Shown piece after piece: positions 1-6,707 of a DNA stretch of 7,061 nt. Positions within the stretch are counted from its first letter, which is position 1. The number at the start of each line of letters is the position of its first letter. The DNA is taken from assembly GCA_030635485.1 (NCBI GenBank), contig DAOVYS010000139.1, forward strand, positions 1 to 7,061, read 5' to 3'. Made by a program: the position numbers and the translations under genes. The notes beneath the pieces were generated by a model. It was not told the DNA's origin. It was given only the letters and a program-made list of their open reading frames with translations, and did no database searches. The DNA comes from Pseudomonadota bacterium. Its GTDB lineage: Bacteria; Desulfobacterota; Desulfobulbia; Desulfobulbales; DAOVYS01.

Positions 1-1
1 C

Positions 2-814
2 TTAAAGGATCAGCCCGGCATGGCCGGGAATTTCAAGATTCCGAAAGAGATGGCGCCGGGCGAGATAAAAGACCGGGTCAAGGTGTTCACCCAGACAATA
101 CGCGCCAAACATCCGGACGTAAAAGAGATTCCTGTAATCGAGCTTCCCTATTTCAACACGGAAACCGGAAAGTATGAAGCAGCGCGTTCCGATGTTATTC
201 CGCTTTTTGTTAAAGGCGCCCGTATCGTGACAGCCATGGACGCTGAAGGCAATGAAGTAGCGCCCGCAAAAAAGGAGATCAGCACACGGGATGAAGGCAT
301 TGCATACAACTATGAGGATCCCGGGGTCCTTGAAACAGAGGTGGACGACAAATTCTCGTTCACCGAATCTCCGTTATGGATGGCCGCGCTCATTATTCCG
401 CCTGCATGCTATCTGCTTGTTCTTGTTTCCACCCTTGTGATTCGAAGCCGCGGAAAAGACCCTGAAGGACTCAAGGCAAGGAAGGCTTTTGCCGAATTCA
501 GCCGGGACCTTAAAACGATCGATATCGGTCCGTCGGCAGATGCGTCCGAGGCCCATAGCCGGATTTCCGGGGCAATACGGGAATACCTGGCTAAAAAATT
601 AAGGCTCACAGCCGGCGCCATCACATATCAAGACGTTGCCGGACTACTTACAAAAAGCGGAGTCAGCCCTGACACCGTAACCTCTCTAAAACAGATCCTT
701 GACCAGTGCGAGGCCCACCGTTTCGCCGCTAATAGCATCACCCAGGGAGACTTAAGCAATCTGCTCGCCCGCGCTCTTGAAACCGCAGGTCAGATTGAAC
801 AGCGTCTGAAGTGA
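2..814 (+). CDS. BatD-like membrane protein, C-terminal part (5' end cut by window edge)
   Basis: The frame is open to the left edge, so this is the 3' part of a longer gene; the first ATG at 20 is probably internal. About 270 residues are visible. Numbering from that ATG, residues 38-62 carry a 'P.IELPYFNTETGKY...IPL.V' pattern typical of the last beta-sandwich repeat of BatD proteins. One hydrophobic membrane segment follows at about 118-141, and it is followed by a basic Arg-Ser-Arg stop-transfer stretch. The cytoplasmic tail (about 150-264) is helical and contains 'IREYLAKKLRL' and 'LDQCEAHRFA', which resemble the conserved C-terminal domain of this family. BatD proteins are encoded with MoxR ATPases and the VWA proteins BatA and BatB in Bacteroides aerotolerance-type operons. 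Their molecular role is poorly defined; an envelope stress or chaperone-like role is usually proposed. No bat gene follows, so this looks like the last gene of its operon. The family call is fairly firm, the function is not. Confidence 0.75.
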   Translation, partial: LKDQPGMAGNFKIPKEMAPGEIKDRVKVFTQTIRAKHPDVKEIPVIELPYFNTETGKYEAARSDVIPLFVKGARIVTAMDAEGNEVAPAKKEISTRDEGIAYNYEDPGVLETEVDDKFSFTESPLWMAALIIPPACYLLVLVSTLVIRSRGKDPEGLKARKAFAEFSRDLKTIDIGPSADASEAHSRISGAIREYLAKKLRLTAGAITYQDVAGLLTKSGVSPDTVTSLKQILDQCEAHRFAANSITQGDLSNLLARALETAGQIEQRLK

Positions 815-820
815 GTTTCA

Positions 821-854
821 TTGGCCGGCGAAAGCATTACCCAGTATCGGCCAA
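821..854 (+). terminator. Possible weak stem-loop terminator after the BatD-like gene
   Basis: TTGGCCG (821-827) and CGGCCAA (848-854) form a perfect 7-bp GC-rich stem, starting 7 bases past the stop codon. The loop is long (20 nt) and the following tract, GTTATTTCCTTA, is only moderately T-rich. It may end the BatD-like transcript, but it is not a textbook intrinsic terminator. Confidence 0.3.
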
Positions 855-875
855 GTTATTTCCTTACAGGCCCTA

Positions 876-913
876 ACTGGATATCCAGTATAATCAATAA
901 TCAATTGTTGATT
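876..913. other. Adjacent palindromes in the convergent gene spacer
   Basis: ACTGGATATCCAGT (876-889) is a perfect 14-bp palindrome. Just beyond it, AATCAA (899-904) and TTGATT (908-913) form a 6-bp stem with a 3-nt loop, and its last base is the first base of the pgpA stop codon. They lie between two converging genes. They could be an AT-rich bidirectional termination region or a protein-binding site; the sequence does not decide between these. Confidence 0.3.
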
Positions 914-1374
914 TAAAAATCAAAAGAAAAAAATCGGCAGATAATTTGTAGTATAATCAGGCTGTAAATCCCGGCAAGGACATCGTCCATAACAATGCCG
1001 ATCCCACCGTTAACACGCCTGTCTATAAGCCGGATGGGGAATGGTTTTAAAATATCGAAAAAACGGAAAATCAAGAATCCCAGGATCCAGACAAATATAT
1101 TGTTCGGGGCGCCTATCAAGGTGATCAGCATGCCGATTATCTCATCGATTACAATTACACCCGGATCCTTGCGGTCAATGATTTTTTCGGCAGAGCCGGC
1201 CGTGACGACTGAAATCACGAATATTATTCCAAGGGCTGTGAAATAATGTTCGGCAGATAGCTGGATGAGAAGAAAGTGGATGGGAATGGCCAGGGCGGAG
1301 CCCCATGTGCCGGGAGCAATCGGTAAATAGCCCACAAAACATCCGGTCGCAATGGCCATTATAAGGTTTGTCAA
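913..1374 (-). CDS. pgpA: Phosphatidylglycerophosphatase A
   Basis: This inner-membrane enzyme dephosphorylates phosphatidylglycerol phosphate to phosphatidylglycerol, the last step of phosphatidylglycerol synthesis. At 153 residues it is a normal length for PgpA. The family blocks are all present: GYLPIAPGTWGS (15-26), DPGVIVIDEIIGM (70-82), FRFFDILKPFP (103-113) and GGIGIVMDDVLAGIYS (123-138). The acidic residues of the DE and DD pairs are those expected for Mg-dependent catalysis. Several hydrophobic segments (about 28-38, 46-60, 76-88, 93-105 and 131-147) fit a membrane protein. The start chosen is TTG at 1374. AGGAAG lies 7 bases upstream, inside the last larC codons, whereas the in-frame ATG at codon 6 has no such site. 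It begins 4 bp after the larC stop, so it is probably translated by coupling. It is the last gene of its operon. Confidence 0.93.
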   Translation of the reverse strand: MTNLIMAIATGCFVGYLPIAPGTWGSALAIPIHFLLIQLSAEHYFTALGIIFVISVVTAGSAEKIIDRKDPGVIVIDEIIGMLITLIGAPNNIFVWILGFLIFRFFDILKPFPIRLIDRRVNGGIGIVMDDVLAGIYSLIILQIICRFFSFDF

Positions 1375-1378
1375 GCGC

Positions 1379-2560
1379 TTACTTCCTTACAAAGTCTTTA
1401 GCCGTGCGTCGAGTCACTTCGGCGTACACATCCTTTAACGGCACCTGATGTCTTTCTGCCGTCTTTCTGCACTCTTCGTATTCAGGGTAGAGAACAGATC
1501 CGTTTGGTGTCTCGACTTTTTTAACCCCTACCTTTCCAAAACAGGTTTCAACCGTGCCGGGCTCCCTTACCAGCGTCCAGCGCATCATTCGGTGAAAGCG
1601 AAGCCCTATGGACGTTGTTTCGGAAAGCATGCATTTTTTTATTTCCCAGGCATGTGCAGGGTCTGAGATCACCTGAATCATGAATCCGGGGCGGCCCTTT
1701 TTCATCTGGACCGGAATGAGGATTACGTCCAGAGCGCCCAGTTTGAAAAGCTGTTCAGAGAGATGAGGAAAGCCCTCGGGAGACCAGTCGTCCAGATTAG
1801 TCTCTATGATCTCGACCTCTTTCGCCTCGTTGGATTCTCTTGTCTCCCCAATCACAAGGCGTAATAGATTCGGCGGGTGTTCAGGCAGGTCGCGGCTTCC
1901 GCAGCCGTATCCCACGGAAGTGATTGTCATGGGGGGGAACGGACCGAAATCTTTGCTAAAGCCCTTTATCAGCGCGGCACCGGTGGGAGTTACCAGCTCT
2001 TTGTCAAGATCGACTCCGTAAACCGGCACGTTTTTCAATAGTTCGCACACGGCCGGAGCAGGCAGCGGCAACATTCCGTGTTCGCATCTGACCCACCCGT
2101 GCGGCATGGGAAGCGGAGAGGTGATCAGGTGGGCTATTCCAAGGTGGTCCATGCCTGCAGCGCATCCCACAATATCGATTATGGAATCCATGGCGCCGAC
2201 TTCATGGAAATGGACATCGTCGACCTCGCAGCCGTGGACACGCGCCTCTGCCGTTGCAAGCAGCTTGAATACGGTCAGGGCCTTTTTTCGGACCGGTTTG
2301 GACAATCCGCTCGCTTTGATCAGGTCCCGGATGGTCTTCCAGGATCTGTGGCCGGTTGTTTCGGTTATCTTGATTTCAACCCTGGTGCACCTTAAACCCG
2401 ATGACTGTTTTGGAATAACGTCCAGACTATAGCCGTTGCCGATTCCCATGGCGGCCAGTTGTGTACGGAGCGCTTGTTCGGTAAAACCGGCATCCAGCAG
2501 AGCGGACAGAAACATGTCACCGCTTATTCCGGAAAAGCAGTCAGCATATGCGATTTTCAC
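1379..2560 (-). CDS. larC: Nickel pincer cofactor biosynthesis protein LarC
   Basis: LarC is the CTP-dependent nickel insertase that completes the nickel-pincer nucleotide cofactor used by lactate racemase LarA and its relatives. The 393-residue product is the expected full length. It shows the N-terminal FSGISGDMFLSALLDAG block (9-25), the histidine-rich VHFHEVGAMDSIIDIVG block (116-132), HGMLPLPAPA (161-170), ELVTPTGAAL (188-197) and GYGCGSRDL (217-225). The C-terminal region has ETNLDDWSPE (253-262) and KKGRPG (287-292). In Lactiplantibacillus plantarum, larC is read as larC1 and larC2 joined by a programmed frameshift; here both parts are one uninterrupted frame. The start is GTG at 2560, with a GGGAAAGGG purine run just upstream that overlaps the fmt end. 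It lies 3 bp after fmt and 4 bp before pgpA. LarB, LarE and LarA are not in the window, so whether a lactate racemase is served cannot be told. Confidence 0.93.
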   Translation of the reverse strand: MKIAYADCFSGISGDMFLSALLDAGFTEQALRTQLAAMGIGNGYSLDVIPKQSSGLRCTRVEIKITETTGHRSWKTIRDLIKASGLSKPVRKKALTVFKLLATAEARVHGCEVDDVHFHEVGAMDSIIDIVGCAAGMDHLGIAHLITSPLPMPHGWVRCEHGMLPLPAPAVCELLKNVPVYGVDLDKELVTPTGAALIKGFSKDFGPFPPMTITSVGYGCGSRDLPEHPPNLLRLVIGETRESNEAKEVEIIETNLDDWSPEGFPHLSEQLFKLGALDVILIPVQMKKGRPGFMIQVISDPAHAWEIKKCMLSETTSIGLRFHRMMRWTLVREPGTVETCFGKVGVKKVETPNGSVLYPEYEECRKTAERHQVPLKDVYAEVTRRTAKDFVRK

Positions 2561-2563
2561 CTT

Positions 2564-3541
2564 TCACCCTTTCCCGAATATGAGTCCTGTTTCCAGGCGG
2601 CATCCGCGGAGAAAAGGACCTGCTGCCATCCTTTTTGAACCCTCGCGCTGGACTTCCCGGATGAGGAGATAATTTTTTCCTGTTGCTATAAGCAGCCCTT
2701 CATCATCCGCCTTGCATAGTTCGCCCGGCTGTTCCATGACCTGTTTTGGGATGACCAGCGGGTTAAATAGTCTGAATCTCTTTTTGGAAAGGGTGGTATA
2801 CGCGGTGGGCCACGGATCAAGTCCGCGGATCAGGCATCCGATATCATGGGCCGGTCTGGTCCAGTCTATCTCTCCGTCTTCTTTTTTAAGCATCCGGGCA
2901 TGGGTGGCTGGATGCTCATTTTGTTTGCGGGCTTTTAGTTTTTTTTCTATTATAAGGTCGATTGTCTTTGCCAGAAGCCTGCCGCCCAGTTCAGCGAGTT
3001 TTACGGACAAGGTCCCTGCGGTTTCAACCGTTTCCATGGCGCCGGAATCGGACTTGCGGGTCTGTATGGAGATCTTTTCCGCGATCAGAATATCGCCCGT
3101 ATCCTCTCCCTCGTCCATCTGCATGATGGTCACCCCGGTTTCCGTCTCACCTCTGATCAGAGCCCATTGAATCGGGGCGGCGCCACGGTATTTCGGCAGA
3201 AGGGAAGGGTGTACATTGATGGTGCCGAATCGCGGGAAATCAAGGAGTGTTGGCGGAAGGATCCTTCCGTATGCGGTCACGGCAAAAAGGTCGGGTTCCA
3301 GGGCCTTTATTTTTGCCATGAATTCCTCTCCCCTGATTTTGTCGGGCTGGAGAACCGGAATCCCGAGAGATTCGGCTCTCTCTTTGACGGGAGGTGCGGC
3401 CAGGCGTCTGCCGCGCCCCTTGGGACGGTCGGGCCTTGTTACTACTGAAACGACATTAATGTTGTTTGCAACAAGCGTTTCAAGGGAGGGGACCGCAAAA
3501 TCGGGTGTTCCAAAAAAGATGACGCGAAGATTTTTTTTCAT
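2564..3541 (-). CDS. fmt: Methionyl-tRNA formyltransferase
   Basis: Fmt transfers a formyl group from 10-formyl-tetrahydrofolate to methionine on initiator tRNA in the cytoplasm. The product is 325 residues, slightly longer than the usual 310-315. The N-terminal Rossmann-like domain opens with VIFFGTPDFAVPSL. The catalytic block is INVHPSLLPKYRGAAPIQWA (108-127), with N109 and H111 matching the E. coli catalytic Asn106 and His108. MDEGEDTGD (142-150) supplies D147, equivalent to E. coli Asp144. The C-terminal tRNA-binding domain includes IDWTRPA (225-231) and LDPWPTAYT. About ten extra residues lie near 162-172, before ETAGTL, relative to E. coli Fmt as I recall it. The ATG overlaps the def stop as ATGA, with a weak AAGG four bases upstream, so translation is probably coupled to def. 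Codons 2-4 contain an A8 run. Confidence 0.97.
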   Translation of the reverse strand: MKKNLRVIFFGTPDFAVPSLETLVANNINVVSVVTRPDRPKGRGRRLAAPPVKERAESLGIPVLQPDKIRGEEFMAKIKALEPDLFAVTAYGRILPPTLLDFPRFGTINVHPSLLPKYRGAAPIQWALIRGETETGVTIMQMDEGEDTGDILIAEKISIQTRKSDSGAMETVETAGTLSVKLAELGGRLLAKTIDLIIEKKLKARKQNEHPATHARMLKKEDGEIDWTRPAHDIGCLIRGLDPWPTAYTTLSKKRFRLFNPLVIPKQVMEQPGELCKADDEGLLIATGKNYLLIREVQREGSKRMAAGPFLRGCRLETGLIFGKG

Positions 3542-4062
3542 CCGGCCTTTTGTTCCTTCTGTTCCCTTAACTCTTTTTTGCGTCGTTTTTTGTACAGATT
3601 CCTTTTGAGCGAGCTTATGCGGTCAAGAAAGAGTTTGCCGTTAAGGTGGTCGACCTCATGTTGTATAACCCTGGCCGACCAATCCTCAAATTCGTATTTA
3701 AGTTCGTTTCCATTAAGATCCAGGGCATGTACCTTGACCTTTTTCGCCCTTTTGACCTTTGTGAAATATTCCGGAACACTCAGGCAGCCCTCTTCATCCA
3801 CCTGGGTCCCTTCTTCTTCGCTTATCACGGGATTGATCAGTTCCAGATATTTGTTTTCATTTTCATCCTTGCTCATGTTCATTACGACGACCCGAAGAAG
3901 GACCCCGATCTGAACCGCGGCCAGTCCCGAGCCTGGGGCCGCGAACATGGTTTCCGCCATGTCGGACACAAGCTGTTTGAGCTTATTGTCAAAAGCGGTA
4001 ACCTGTTTTGATTTTTTTTTAAGGAGCGGGTTCGGGTATGTGACTATCTCTTTTTTCGGCAT
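3538..4062 (-). CDS. def: Peptide deformylase
   Basis: Def removes the N-terminal formyl group from new polypeptides and is the functional partner of Fmt, encoded directly downstream. The 174-residue product has all three family motifs: GSGLAAVQIG (44-53), EEGCLSVP (90-97) and QHEVDHLNG (134-142). C93, H135 and H139 are the metal ligands and E136 is the catalytic acid; Q51 matches the conserved active-site glutamine. The C-terminal tail (about 153-174) is very rich in Lys, Arg and Glu and probably extends as a helix. The ATG at 4062 is the only reasonable start, because an in-frame stop lies upstream with no other start codon between. No Shine-Dalgarno sequence is visible before it (AACTTCCCA precedes the ATG). 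It follows priA by 75 bp, with a probable terminator in between. An A9 run spans the codons for lysines 15-17. Confidence 0.97.
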   Translation of the reverse strand: MPKKEIVTYPNPLLKKKSKQVTAFDNKLKQLVSDMAETMFAAPGSGLAAVQIGVLLRVVVMNMSKDENENKYLELINPVISEEEGTQVDEEGCLSVPEYFTKVKRAKKVKVHALDLNGNELKYEFEDWSARVIQHEVDHLNGKLFLDRISSLKRNLYKKRRKKELREQKEQKAG

Positions 4063-4068
4063 TGGGAA

Positions 4069-4096
4069 GTTCTGGGTTACAAAGGTTCAAAGGAAC
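4069..4096. repeat. Short degenerate direct repeat in the priA-def spacer
   Basis: GGTTACAAA (4075-4083) is followed at once by GGTTCAAAG (4084-4092), and GTTCTGG lies just before them. GTTC and GAAC at 4085-4096 also form a small 4-bp palindrome around AAAG. The stretch looks like a decayed short tandem repeat in the def leader. The sequence is too short to be sure it is more than chance. Confidence 0.25.
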
Positions 4097-4097
4097 A

Positions 4098-4124
4098 TAA
4101 AAAGCGTCTAAAAAATAAAGACGC
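4098..4124 (-). terminator. Probable intrinsic terminator downstream of priA
   Basis: Read on the - strand, GCGTCT (4124-4119) and AGACGC (4109-4104) form a 6-bp stem with a 9-nt AT-only loop. TTTTTA (4103-4098) follows directly. It starts 14 bases after the priA stop codon. The stem is short with four GC pairs and the T run is five long, so termination may be partial, with some read-through into def. Confidence 0.6.
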
Positions 4125-4136
4125 ATAGAAACGTTT

Positions 4137-4166
4137 ATTATAACATATTTTCCGGATCAACGTCCA
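4137..4166 (-). promoter_or_regulatory. Possible sigma70-type promoter for the def operon
   Basis: A perfect TATAAT lies on the - strand at 4142-4137, overlapping the priA stop codon. TGGACG (4166-4161) stands 18 bp upstream and matches TTGACA at four of six positions. Transcription would start near 4130 and would run straight into the hairpin at 4124-4104, so that hairpin would be in the leader of this transcript. The -10 is good and the -35 is mediocre; AT-rich sequence at a gene end can give such matches by chance. Confidence 0.35.
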
Positions 4167-6594
4167 CCGACAATTTGACTGTTTTGGTGTGAATTTCAGG
4201 AGGAGGCTCTCTGGTCAGACGTCTGCAGATCGAGTGGAGGGCTTTTCTGTTTGCGGATTTCAATATGAGCTGCCACCTGTATTTTCCTCGAAGCCTTGAG
4301 AGCGGGGCAGGGGCGGGCCCTAGAACCGAAACTTGCCGGTTCACGCCGGCAAGCCGCATGGCGGTTTTAGAGAGTCCCATGGCAGCTGAACGGACTTTAT
4401 TCTCATCTTCTCCTTCAAGGCGTAGATTGATTATACGGGAAAATGGCGGGAATCCCAGGGGTGCTCTTATGCTCATTTCCCTGTCAAAGAGAGATGTGTA
4501 ATCATGGTCCCTGGCTGTTATGATGCTGTAGTGGTCCGGCTGGTAAGTTTGGATAATGACCCGGCCCGGTTTTTCCCCTCTGCCCGCACGACCGGTTACC
4601 TGGGAAAGCAGTTGAAAGGTCCTTTCGCCTGCCTTGAAATCCGGCAGATCCAGACCTGCATCAGCCCAGACAATTCCCACAAGCGTTACATCTGAAAAAT
4701 GGTGTCCCTTGGTAATCATCTGGGTTCCCACAAGGATGTCGATTTTGCCATTCCTTACATTGTTCAGGATTGCCATGTAATCCTGCCGTGTTACGGATGT
4801 GTCCCGATCAAGACGCGCGATTGTCGCATCTGGAAAGAGAGTGGTAAGCTCGGTCTCGATTCGTTCCGTGCCGAATCCGATTCCCACAAGGTGGGTTGAT
4901 CTGCAGTTGGAGCAGACCATTGCGGACGGAGCGGTGTGGCCGCAGTGATGGCAGACGAGTTCATGCCTGGCCTTATGCAGGGTGAGGCTGATTTTGCAGT
5001 TCGGGCACTGGACCGTGTGGCCGCATTCCTGACAGAGCATCAGATTTGCATATCCTCTACGATTTAAAAAGATGAGAGTCTGGTTTTCCTGTAAAAGGTT
5101 TTCTTTTATTGCCGTGGTCAGTTCAGGTGAAAAGAGCGGCGGTCTGCCGCTCACGGTCTTGACCTTTCGTAAATCAATTATCGTGATTTCCGGCATCTCG
5201 CGATCAAAGATGCGTTTTGCAAGGGTGAGCATTCGGTATTTGCCTGTTGAAGCATGCTGATAACTTGTGATAGATGGAGTCGCGGAACCGAGAATCACAG
5301 GGATGTTCAAAAAACTGGCCCTTAGTACTGCCAGGTCCCTTCCCTGATAGCGCAACCCCTCTTCCTGTTTGTAAGCCCCGTCATGCTCTTCGTCCACAAT
5401 GATGAGGCCCGGGTTTTGAAGAGGCGCAAACAGAGCGGATCTTGCCCCGATGACGACTGATGCCTCATTGCGCGCAATGCGCATCCACTGATCAAATCTT
5501 TCCCCTTTGGTCAGGCCACTGTGAAGAAGCGCCACCCGGTCTCCGAATCTGGAGTAAAAATGGCCTTCAAGCTGAGTTGCAAGGGCGATTTCAGGGACCA
5601 GTATAAGAACGCTTCGAGATTCCTTAAGTGCGGTCTCACAAGCCCTTATGTAGACCTCGGTCTTTCCGCTTCCGGTCACGCCGTGAAGCAGAAAGGTCTG
5701 AAACCGTTTGTCTCGGACCACGGGATTAATCTCTTCAAGCACTGATCTCTGTTCATCCGTCAACCTTTCCGGTTTTGCGAAAAAGGGTGGACGGCTTCCG
5801 AACGGATCACGGAATACCTGCTGTTCCTTGAGCTTGATCAGACCTTTTTTTTCAAGGAGTTTAAGGCCCTTACGGGCGCCGCTGTATTTTCCGGCAAGAT
5901 CTTTGCGCGGAATTAATTTTTTTTTCGCCTCCTCGCTCATTTCATGAATTAGATTGAGGGTCTTCTGTTCAGGGATAGTCAGGTCGAAAGCATGGTGAAA
6001 TTCGGTGGTTGGGGAGGCGAGGCACACGCACACTTCAGTTTTTGCCTTTGTAGTTGCGCCGGTGAGTTCCTGTCGGATTTGAACATGGCCTTCCCGTTCC
6101 CACTTCAGGAGAATTTTTTTTTCTTTTGTACGCCATATTTTTCGCGCTACGGCAGGGGATAGGGTTCCCTTGTCCATAAAATCGGGCAGCCAGAGGTATC
6201 CAGGATCTGTTTCGGTTCCAATAATTCCTGAAACATACTCTCTTCCCTGATCAGTAAATAGTATTCTCCTGCCCATCTGAGGTGAAAGGCCGGAGGGAAG
6301 CGCTCCCTTGATGACCTGGCCGATAGGATATTGGTAATAGTCGGCGATCCAGCGGAAAAAAGCGATCATATTTTCCGGGAACAGCGGTTCAGGGTCAAGA
6401 ATGTCCGTGACAGGCCTAATTTTCATGTCCCGGCCGGGGTCGGATACAAATCCCAGAAGATAACCGGTCACGACTCTGTTTCCAAGCGGCACCAGCACTC
6501 TTATCCCAGCAAAGAGATCAGAGGCGGACCGTTCAGTGGAATAGGTGAGTGTATGGGTGATAGGCGCGGCAACCGCCACTTCGAGGTAGGGCAT
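4138..6594 (-). CDS. priA: Primosomal protein N' (PriA replication restart helicase)
   Basis: PriA recognises stalled or repaired forks and reloads the replicative helicase through the primosome. The product has 818 residues, longer than E. coli PriA (732). The N-terminal 3'-DNA-binding domain (1 to about 100) starts 'MPYLEVAVAAPITHTLTY' and contains 'IRVLVPLGNR'. A winged-helix region follows. Helicase motifs are in order: Walker A GVTGSGKTE (305-313), DEEH (401-404), GSATPS (436-441), IFLNRRGY (508-515), GTQMITKG (623-630) and QVTGRAGRG (665-673). Eight cysteines at 521, 524, 530, 533, 548, 551, 561 and 564 form the two zinc sites. The C-terminus ends DVDPENML, as in typical PriA. The ATG at 6594 fits the family N-terminus; an in-frame stop lies just upstream at 6609-6607. 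No Shine-Dalgarno sequence is present because a heptamer repeat abuts the start codon. Two A9 runs and one A8 run occur in lysine codons. Confidence 0.98.
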   Translation of the reverse strand: MPYLEVAVAAPITHTLTYSTERSASDLFAGIRVLVPLGNRVVTGYLLGFVSDPGRDMKIRPVTDILDPEPLFPENMIAFFRWIADYYQYPIGQVIKGALPSGLSPQMGRRILFTDQGREYVSGIIGTETDPGYLWLPDFMDKGTLSPAVARKIWRTKEKKILLKWEREGHVQIRQELTGATTKAKTEVCVCLASPTTEFHHAFDLTIPEQKTLNLIHEMSEEAKKKLIPRKDLAGKYSGARKGLKLLEKKGLIKLKEQQVFRDPFGSRPPFFAKPERLTDEQRSVLEEINPVVRDKRFQTFLLHGVTGSGKTEVYIRACETALKESRSVLILVPEIALATQLEGHFYSRFGDRVALLHSGLTKGERFDQWMRIARNEASVVIGARSALFAPLQNPGLIIVDEEHDGAYKQEEGLRYQGRDLAVLRASFLNIPVILGSATPSITSYQHASTGKYRMLTLAKRIFDREMPEITIIDLRKVKTVSGRPPLFSPELTTAIKENLLQENQTLIFLNRRGYANLMLCQECGHTVQCPNCKISLTLHKARHELVCHHCGHTAPSAMVCSNCRSTHLVGIGFGTERIETELTTLFPDATIARLDRDTSVTRQDYMAILNNVRNGKIDILVGTQMITKGHHFSDVTLVGIVWADAGLDLPDFKAGERTFQLLSQVTGRAGRGEKPGRVIIQTYQPDHYSIITARDHDYTSLFDREMSIRAPLGFPPFSRIINLRLEGEDENKVRSAAMGLSKTAMRLAGVNRQVSVLGPAPAPLSRLRGKYRWQLILKSANRKALHSICRRLTREPPPEIHTKTVKLSVDVDPENML

Positions 6595-6643
6595 ACGAAT
6601 TACGAATTAGGAATTACGAATTAGGAATTAGGAATTACGAATT
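6595..6643. repeat. Seven-copy heptamer tandem array, left arm of palindrome
   Basis: On the + strand this is exactly seven consecutive units of A[C/G]GAATT (49 bp). In order the second base is C, C, G, C, G, G, C. The array begins at the base next to the priA start codon. The only variation is C or G at the second position of the unit. Confidence 0.9.
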
Positions 6644-6705
6644 AGAAGCACATAACTTCATTACAAGCATACACATTCGTAATTCGTAATTACTAATTCG
6701 TAATT
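6612..6705. repeat. Large imperfect inverted repeat made of heptamers between galU and priA
   Basis: The arm at 6612-6642 and the arm at 6675-6705 are reverse complements over 31 bp with two mismatches. About 32 bp of unrelated, AT-rich sequence lie between them. The right arm is built from the complementary heptamer ATTCGTA, with one ATTACTA variant. Transcripts from galU into priA could fold into a long AT-rich hairpin. Because the arms are repetitive, several pairing registers are possible. There is no transposase and I cannot make out target-site duplications. It may be a non-autonomous, MITE-like or REP-like intergenic element, but that is inference. Confidence 0.85.
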
Positions 6706-6707
6706 AT

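Noticed and set aside
889..894. A + strand promoter, from the perfect TATAAT.
   Set aside because: No acceptable -35 hexamer lies at 16-18 bp, and it would only transcribe antisense into pgpA.
1379..2560. A programmed frameshift in larC, as described in L. plantarum.
   Set aside because: The frame is continuous over all 393 codons and covers both LarC1 and LarC2 motifs, so no frameshift is needed.
1806..3608. Long open frames on the + strand opposite larC and fmt (for example 2106-2432, 2712-3170 and 3216-3608).
   Set aside because: They lie wholly antisense to clearly recognised genes, their products resemble no family I know and have shadow-like composition, and no start signals support them.
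6595..6705. A CRISPR array, because of regular short repeats.
   Set aside because: The units are only 7 bp, lie directly in tandem without spacers, and form a palindrome; no cas gene is present.
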